Source: Desulfoferula sp040751985 (GTDB lineage: Bacteria; Desulfobacterota; Desulfarculia; Desulfarculales; Desulfarculaceae). Taken from it: a DNA stretch of 64,000 nt. The first letter of the stretch is position 1. Every line of letters begins with the position of its first letter. The translations under genes were made by a program, and so were the position numbers. The stretch is from assembly GCA_040751985.1 (NCBI GenBank), contig JBFMFU010000065.1, positions 115,924 through 179,923 on the forward strand, read 5' to 3'. Shown here piece by piece: positions 59,751 to 64,000 of this stretch. The notes under the pieces are model-generated. The model did no database searches. It was not told where the DNA came from and saw only the letters and a list, made by a program, of their open reading frames with translations.

Positions 59751-59810
59751 ACCCACCGCCGCAGCCGGCGTTTTGCTACAATGGCCTCAGCCCCCACGCT
59801 GGAGAGGAAG

Positions 59811-60530
59811 ATGAACAACCAATCCTGGAGCGCCAACCTGATCCTGGGCCTGGCCATCGGCCTGGGCGTGGCCCTGGCCGGCTGGTTCGTGGGCCAGGCC
59901 CTGTACCAGATCAAGGCCACCCAACGCTACGTGACCGTCAAGGGCCTGGACGAGCGCGAGGTGGCCGCGGACCTGGCCATCTGGCCGCTGAACATCAACG
60001 TCACCGGCAACGACCTGAGCAAGCTGCAGGGCCGCCTGGACTCCGACCGCCGGCTGATCCGGGCCTTCCTGGTCCGCCAGGGCTTCACGGCCAGCGAGAT
60101 CAGCGAGGCCCCGCCGCGCATCACCGACTACTACGCCCAGGGCTACACCGGCAGCAACCTGCCGCCCAACCGCTACAAGGCCGAGGCCAGCCTGACCCTG
60201 ACCACCACCAAGGTGCAGGCGGCCAAGAAGGCCATGGAGGCCTCGGGCGAGCTGGTGCGCCAGGGCGTGGTGCTGGCCCAGGACTACGGCCGGGCGGTGG
60301 AGTTCCTCTACACCGGCCTGAACCAGATCAAGCCGCCCATGATCGCCGCGGCCACCAAGAACGCCCGCGCCGCCGCCGAGCAGTTCGCCCGCGACTCCGG
60401 GGCCAAGGTGGGCGGCATCCGCACCGCCAGCCAGGGCCTGTTTACCATCCGCAACCGGGACGTGAACACCCCGGACAAGAAGATCGTGCGCGTGGTCAGC
60501 ACCGTGGAGTACTTCCTGGTGGAGAACTAG
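59811..60530 (+). CDS. SIMPL-domain (DUF541) protein
   Basis: A 239-residue protein anchored by one N-terminal helix (about 8-33), with a periplasmic SIMPL/DUF541 domain (VTVKGLDEREVAADLAIWPLNINV; PPRITDYYAQGY; RVVSTVEYFL). Bacterial members such as YggE are linked to oxidative-stress tolerance; the biochemical role is unclear. GGAGAGGAAG precedes the ATG at 59811. It overlaps no neighbour but the next gene begins four bases after its stop. Confidence 0.85.
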   Translation: MNNQSWSANLILGLAIGLGVALAGWFVGQALYQIKATQRYVTVKGLDEREVAADLAIWPLNINVTGNDLSKLQGRLDSDRRLIRAFLVRQGFTASEISEAPPRITDYYAQGYTGSNLPPNRYKAEASLTLTTTKVQAAKKAMEASGELVRQGVVLAQDYGRAVEFLYTGLNQIKPPMIAAATKNARAAAEQFARDSGAKVGGIRTASQGLFTIRNRDVNTPDKKIVRVVSTVEYFLVEN

Positions 60531-60534
60531 CCCC

Positions 60535-61143
60535 GTGGACCGGACCGAGTTCCTGTCCAAGGTGCCCCTGTTCGCCCTGCTGGGCCGGAGGGACCTCAAG
60601 CGCCTCGCCGAACTGGCCCAGGAGGAGAGCTACGCCCCAGGCCAGTACGTCTTCCGCGAGAGCGAGCGCGACGACAGCCTGTTCGTGGTGGTGGACGGCG
60701 AGGTGGAGGTGGTGCGCGACCTGGACGGCGAGCACGCCAAGCGCCTGCGCCGCCTGGACGCCTACTCCTACTTCGGCGAGATGGCCCTGATCAACGACCT
60801 GGTGCACACGGCCAGCGTGCGGGCCCTGGGGCCGGTGCGCCTGCTGCGCCTAAAGGGCTTTGACCTGCGCCAGGAGCTGGAGAGGCACCCCTTTTTGGCC
60901 GTGGAGCTGCTGCAGGTCCTGAGCCGGCGCATCGTGGACACCGAGCGGCGGCTGATGAAGGTGCTGGAGGGGCTCTTGCCCGTGTGCGCCTCCTGCAAGA
61001 GCATCCGCGACGACGACGGCCGCTGGGTGCCCCTGGAGGAGTACCTGCACCTGCACTCCGACGCCAGCCTGACCCACGGCATCTGCCCGGTCTGCGCCCA
61101 AGAGCTGTATCCGGGGCTGGTGGAGAAGAAGCCGAGCCCTTAG
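60535..61143 (+). CDS. Cyclic-nucleotide-binding domain protein with CxxC tail
   Basis: A 202-residue protein. Residues 5-125 form a cyclic-nucleotide-binding (CRP-like) domain with the phosphate-binding SYFGEMALINDLVHTASVRA. There is no DNA-binding helix; instead residues 148-192 are the small module LLPVCASCKSIRDDDGRW...GICPVCAQELYP, usually found between PAS and GGDEF domains of signalling proteins, with two CxxC pairs that may bind zinc. It probably acts as an adaptor responding to cAMP, possibly that made by cyclases such as the one at the left edge. GTG start. Confidence 0.8.
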   Translation: MDRTEFLSKVPLFALLGRRDLKRLAELAQEESYAPGQYVFRESERDDSLFVVVDGEVEVVRDLDGEHAKRLRRLDAYSYFGEMALINDLVHTASVRALGPVRLLRLKGFDLRQELERHPFLAVELLQVLSRRIVDTERRLMKVLEGLLPVCASCKSIRDDDGRWVPLEEYLHLHSDASLTHGICPVCAQELYPGLVEKKPSP

Positions 61144-61162
61144 CCGCCGGGGGCGCCGGCAA

Positions 61163-61194
61163 AAGACAGGCGGGCCAGCCGGCCCGCCTGTCTT
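61163..61194. terminator. Bidirectional terminator hairpin
   Basis: AAGACAGGCGGGCC (61163-61176) and GGCCCGCCTGTCTT (61181-61194) form a perfect 14-bp stem with a four-base loop, A-rich on one side and T-rich on the other, between convergent genes. Confidence 0.8.
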
Positions 61195-61216
61195 GCGTCG
61201 TGGGAGTGCGAACTAC

Positions 61217-61900
61217 TTAGACTTGCGGCTGCTTAGACTTGCGGCCCCGCTTCTCCAGGCGCCGGCGCAGCACCCAGCTGCCCAGCAGGGCCGAGCCCGC
61301 CAGGGCCAGGGTGGCCGGCTCGGGCACCGCGTCCTGGGGCGGGGGCACCAGGTTGACGAACGAGGCGCTGTCCTTGCCGCCGATGGACTGCACGTGCAGG
61401 CCCACCCGGAACTTCTGCTGCTGCAGGCCGGTGATCAGGGAGTTCAGGGCCGCGCTGGAGTTCAGCTCCACCAGCACCTTGAGGGTCTCGTTGGGCTTGA
61501 TGCCCCAGCGGGGCGAGGGGTTCTTGGCCTCCATGGCCATGGTGGTCTCGAAGTTGTAGGACTGGCCGCCGGGCAGCTCGGGCGGGTGGGCCCCGCCGTA
61601 GAAGAGCACCTGGCCCACACTCTCCTGGTTCTGGATAGTCAGGCCCCGGATCAGGCGGTCGAGGTCCTGCAGGTATATCTCCGAGACTACGGACTCCAAG
61701 GGGCTGAGATTCTTGAACTCCAGCAGCACGCTCTTGTCCCCGACCTGGGTGATGCGCAGGCTCAGGCTCACCTGGTCAGCGCTGCTGTCGCCCGCTATGC
61801 GCTGAAAGGCCAGGTCCAAGGGGGCGATATTGTCGGCCAGGGCCAGGCCGGCGATCAAGAGCCCCACTATGAACAGCAGCCACGGCACCAGCTTGTGCAT
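61217..61900 (-). CDS. PEP-CTERM sorted exported protein
   Basis: A 227-residue secreted protein: signal peptide (1-22), a beta-rich mid-part with no recognised domain, and a C-terminal PEP-CTERM signal (VPEPATLALAGSALLGSWVLRRR, followed by a basic tail). It should be processed by an exosortase, none of which is encoded in this window, and would be an extracellular or exopolysaccharide-associated protein. GGAGAG precedes the ATG. Confidence 0.85.
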   Translation of the reverse strand: MHKLVPWLLFIVGLLIAGLALADNIAPLDLAFQRIAGDSSADQVSLSLRITQVGDKSVLLEFKNLSPLESVVSEIYLQDLDRLIRGLTIQNQESVGQVLFYGGAHPPELPGGQSYNFETTMAMEAKNPSPRWGIKPNETLKVLVELNSSAALNSLITGLQQQKFRVGLHVQSIGGKDSASFVNLVPPPQDAVPEPATLALAGSALLGSWVLRRRLEKRGRKSKQPQV

Positions 61901-62040
61901 GTCGTGTCTCTCCGCCCAAACAGGCCTGAGCCCCCGCGGAAACGCGCGGACACTTACGGGTGGTCCAGGCTCCGTATAATTAAAATTTTAAAGCCGTTTT
62001 TGCCGAATGCCAGCAGAAAAATGCTTGGAGGTGTTTTCGG

Positions 62041-62649
62041 CTAAAGCTGAACTGCCCCGGCCCGCAGCAGCCGGGGCGGCTCCTGGCGCACGTCCACCAC
62101 GGTGCTGGGCAAGCCGCCGGGGGTGGGCCCGGCGTCCAGGATCAGCTCCACCCCATCGGCGATGGCCGGGTCCAGCTCCAGGCAGGAGGCCGGGGCCGGG
62201 GCGCCGGCCGGGTTGGCGCTGGTGGCGGTGATGGCCCGGCCCAAGGCCCGGGCCAGGCCCGCGGCCACCGGATGGGGCGACAGCCGCGCCGCCACCCCTC
62301 CGGCCCGCAGCAGGCTGGGGTGCAGCCCCGGCCGGGCCGGCAGCACCAGGGTCAGGGGGCCGGGCCAGTGGCGGGCCATCAACTCCCTGGCGGCCAGGGG
62401 CAGGCCGGCGGCGATGCTCTGCACCTCCTCGGCCCGGGCCAGGATCAGGGGAAAGGGCTTGTCCGGGTGCCGGCCTTTCAGGGCCGCCAAGCGCTCCAGG
62501 GCCGCGGGGTTGGCGTGGTCCGCGGCAATGCCGTAGAGGGTCTCGGTGGGGAACACCACCAGCCCGCCCTGAGCCAGCACCGCGGCCGCCCGGCGGAGAA
62601 AGGCCTCGGCCGGGCGGATGGGGTCCAGGGTGAGCACCAAGGCGGGCAT
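62041..62649 (-). CDS. L-threonylcarbamoyladenylate synthase-like (Sua5/YciO/YrdC) protein
   Basis: A 202-residue YrdC-fold protein. The nucleotide/threonine site motifs are PTETLYGIAAD (about 34-44), KGRHPDKPFPLI, WPGPLTLVLPA and TSANPAGAP. It should make threonylcarbamoyl-AMP for the t6A modification of tRNA. ATG-62649 follows AGGAG. The lack of the Sua5 C-terminal domain makes it TsaC- or YciO-like; I cannot tell which. Confidence 0.88.
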   Translation of the reverse strand: MPALVLTLDPIRPAEAFLRRAAAVLAQGGLVVFPTETLYGIAADHANPAALERLAALKGRHPDKPFPLILARAEEVQSIAAGLPLAARELMARHWPGPLTLVLPARPGLHPSLLRAGGVAARLSPHPVAAGLARALGRAITATSANPAGAPAPASCLELDPAIADGVELILDAGPTPGGLPSTVVDVRQEPPRLLRAGAVQL

Positions 62650-62724
62650 GGCGTCTGCTCCTAGTGGGGCGAAGGCCGCCCCGCCCTTGATACTAGCACA
62701 GGCCCAGGCCGGGCGCGGCGGGCC

Positions 62725-62758
62725 CAAAAAACCCGCCCCGCCTGGTCAGCGGGGCGGG
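62725..62758 (-). terminator. Intrinsic terminator of the second RRM gene
   Basis: On the minus strand CCCGCCCC and GGGGCGGG (62732-62739 / 62751-62758) pair, and the transcript continues into a run of U (complement of aaaaaa at 62726-62731). It lies 20 bases after the RRM stop. Confidence 0.85.
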
Positions 62759-62777
62759 CAAGGCGGCTGCGGCGCGC

Positions 62778-63035
62778 CTAGAAGTCGCGCTTGCGCTCGT
62801 TGGCCTCGTCCACCCGCAGGGGCCGGCCCCCCAGGTCCTTGCCGTTGAGGGCGGCGATGGCCGCCTCCGCTCCCTCGGGGTCCATCTCCACGAAGCCGAA
62901 GCCGCGGGACCGGCCGGTAACGCGGTCGGTGATCACCTTGGCCGAGTGCACGGTGCCGTGGGCCTCGAAGAGCGCGCGCATCTCCTCGGAGGTGGTGGTG
63001 TAGGGAAGGTTACCGACAAAAAGATTCTTGGGCAT
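62778..63035 (-). CDS. RRM-type RNA-binding protein (paralogue)
   Basis: An 85-residue single-RRM protein with RNP2 LFVGNL and RNP1 RGFGFVEM, very similar to the 12.4 kb protein (shared GTVHS.KVI.DR.TGRSRGFGFVEMD). AGGAG lies about twelve bases before the ATG. It has its own consensus promoter, a leader of about 150 bases and its own terminator, so it is a monocistronic unit. A long structured leader is common in cold-induced RNA-chaperone mRNAs. Confidence 0.92.
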   Translation of the reverse strand: MPKNLFVGNLPYTTTSEEMRALFEAHGTVHSAKVITDRVTGRSRGFGFVEMDPEGAEAAIAALNGKDLGGRPLRVDEANERKRDF

Positions 63036-63193
63036 GTCTACTCTTTCTCCTCACAGGGACTCGGTGCGTGGCGTCCGGGGCTCCCCTGCCCCGGCCGCCT
63101 GGCCCCCTCCCCCCAAACGCAAGCAGCCCCGGCGCTTGGCAAGCCCAGGGCTGAAGCCGTGGCGAGGGTTTTGGGGACCGGAACGGGAAAGAA

Positions 63194-63221
63194 CTTATAA
63201 CAAAGTAATGATTAGTGTCAA
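63194..63221 (-). promoter_or_regulatory. Promoter of the second RRM gene
   Basis: On the minus strand TTGACA (63221-63216) and TATAAG (63199-63194) are 16 bases apart. The inferred start of transcription gives a leader of about 150 bases, GC-rich and capable of folding. Confidence 0.6.
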
Positions 63222-63249
63222 TGGCTTAGGGACGGAGGGCCGGGGCAGT

Positions 63250-63279
63250 TTGAGTAAAATGCATAGCCCATAGTAATAT
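63250..63279 (+). promoter_or_regulatory. Weak promoter before the membrane protein gene
   Basis: TTGAGT at 63250-63255 and TAATAT at 63274-63279, 18 bases apart, lie about 30 bases upstream of the ATG at 63309. Confidence 0.35.
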
Positions 63280-63308
63280 GAGAGCAATCCTTGCTGGGGG
63301 TTGTTCTC

Positions 63309-63887
63309 ATGGCTTGGGTCGAAGTCTTTGATATTTTAAAAGGGCGACCCTATTACAGTGTGTTTGCTACGGTTTTCTTAGCAGCCTTACTTATTCTGCC
63401 GTATGTATTGCCAACAGAGGGAGCGGTTTGGGGCAAGATTATTAAAACCCTAGATGACCTTTCCCTCTGGCTGTCTCTTGGTCTTATAGCCGCTTTTTTT
63501 ATTGCGACATACGCATGGGCTTCCCGCATATCTGTTTGGAGGAAAAACAGAGTAGAGCGTGCTGTGCGGGAAAAAGAGCGGGCTAAGCAAGCAGAAGCAA
63601 GAGAACGGAACCGTAGGAGCCTCCAAGAAGTTTTGGATAAACTGAAGGCTGCACGTCCGACTCGGGAAACTTTTGAAACACGGGAAAGCATTGAAGATTG
63701 GTCAGAGCAGGTAGTTCCGCTCCTTGGGCACAATAAAAATCACCAAAGTAATTTTGTGAACCAGATAGGATACCTGCTGGCGGGGCCTTCATCGACTACG
63801 GGTCGGGTAGTTATAAATAATATCAAATCAATCATAGCAGCCGCTATTGGAGATATAGAAGACGAGCTAAGGACTAGGGCGTGTTAA
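63309..63887 (+). CDS. AT-rich membrane protein, probably truncated by an IS element
   Basis: A 192-residue protein with two hydrophobic segments (about 17-37 and 52-72) followed by a basic coiled coil (about 77-115) and a soluble tail. No family is recognised. It is much less GC-rich than its left neighbours. Its last codons (agg gcg tgt taa) fall in what looks like the left end of an IS5-like element, so the stop is probably supplied by the insertion and the original protein was longer. Confidence 0.6.
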   Translation: MAWVEVFDILKGRPYYSVFATVFLAALLILPYVLPTEGAVWGKIIKTLDDLSLWLSLGLIAAFFIATYAWASRISVWRKNRVERAVREKERAKQAEARERNRRSLQEVLDKLKAARPTRETFETRESIEDWSEQVVPLLGHNKNHQSNFVNQIGYLLAGPSSTTGRVVINNIKSIIAAAIGDIEDELRTRAC

Positions 63888-64000
63888 CACTAAGTTGCAT
63901 TTAGGATCAAAATGCGCAATAATGTGCGCATGAAAATCAACCAAGAACAATTTTCGGCTATCGCGCACTGCTTCCCTCGTCAGCGAGGTAATGTCAGCCT
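63878..64000 (+). mobile_element. Left end of an IS5-like insertion sequence
   Basis: GGGCGTGTTAACAC at about 63878 follows CTAG (63874-63877), a target sequence typical of IS5-group elements, and a transposase gene begins 50 bases further on. The right end is beyond the window, so the inverted repeat cannot be verified. Confidence 0.6.
63930..64000 (+). CDS. IS5-family transposase, N-terminal fragment (runs off window)
   Basis: The frame from ATG-63930 gives MKINQEQFSAIAHCFPRQRG and continues NVSL to the window edge, which matches the start of IS5-family (IS427/IS1031-like) transposases, where a PxQRGNVS motif precedes the helix-turn-helix region. Only 23 codons are visible, so whether the gene is intact is unknown. 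Confidence 0.65.
   Translation, partial: MKINQEQFSAIAHCFPRQRGNVS

Overview
The window looks like chromosome of a GC-rich (roughly two thirds GC by eye) anaerobic Desulfobacterota, most likely a Desulfarculaceae-like sulfate reducer. This is inferred from gene content, not from a marker gene: a TRAP-TAXI transporter, HdrD-like CCG-domain Fe-S proteins, multihaem c-type and NarI-like b-type cytochromes, an aldehyde:ferredoxin-oxidoreductase-like protein, MtrH and MtaA/CmuA-type corrinoid methyltransferases with their reductive activator, and beta-oxidation enzymes. No rRNA, tRNA or CRISPR array was seen.

Layout. 1-7.6 kb: the end of a membrane adenylate cyclase, then a minus-strand set of PAS-LuxR regulator, TAXI binding protein, fused TRAP permease and acyl-CoA ligase, plus a glycerophosphodiesterase. 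7.6-10 kb: an LbtU-type siderophore porin divergent from a DtxR-type metalloregulator, with clear promoters and operator-like repeats. 10.2-15.5 kb: a CAAX-type protease, a cold-shock-like RRM protein with a DEAD-box helicase, a V4R sensor paired with a diguanylate cyclase, and a FAH-family hydratase. 15.7-18.3 kb: a compact foreign-looking island. It holds a protein that joins a phage MuF-type C-terminal motif to a phospholipase-A2-like domain, four paralogous small membrane proteins arranged as a tandemly duplicated two-gene cassette (A1-B1-A2-B2), and a protein resembling the missing N-terminal half of MuF. I consider this the strongest candidate for an undescribed system, a toxin with duplicated immunity genes. 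18.4-24.1 kb: a partial Nit1C-type cluster (AIR-synthase-like protein and a radical SAM-GNAT fusion) with an iron-sulfur flavoprotein and a sulfonate/nitrate-type ABC importer. 24.2-31.8 kb: a seven-gene electron-transfer operon (ferredoxin, degenerate AOR-like protein, BPL_N protein, hexahaem cytochrome, cytochrome b, heptaheme-cytochrome b fusion, HdrD-like protein).

32.1-53.6 kb: a long plus-strand catabolic region. A FadR-type regulator is followed by a methylmalonate-semialdehyde-type dehydrogenase, a GlcD-like flavoprotein with an HdrD/GlcF-like partner, a complete LivKHMGF importer, an MtaA/CmuA-type methyltransferase, an arginase-fold protein, a large PAS-LuxR regulator, then MtrH, a second MtaA/CmuA protein, a corrinoid protein and the RACo activator. 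Together these suggest import and corrinoid-dependent demethylation of a methylated substrate, methyl transfer to tetrahydrofolate, and oxidation of the remaining hydroxy acid or semialdehyde. The substrate cannot be read from the sequence. Two copies of a structured repeat lie here, each starting at the stop codon of a catabolic gene; one has perfect 19-bp terminal inverted repeats.

53.7-64 kb: acyl-CoA dehydrogenase and thiolase, an AT-rich membrane protein, small housekeeping and stress genes (DUF4337, hemerythrin, RarD, SIMPL, cyclic-nucleotide-binding, PEP-CTERM, TsaC-like, RRM), and at the edge an IS5-like transposase whose end appears to truncate a membrane protein gene.
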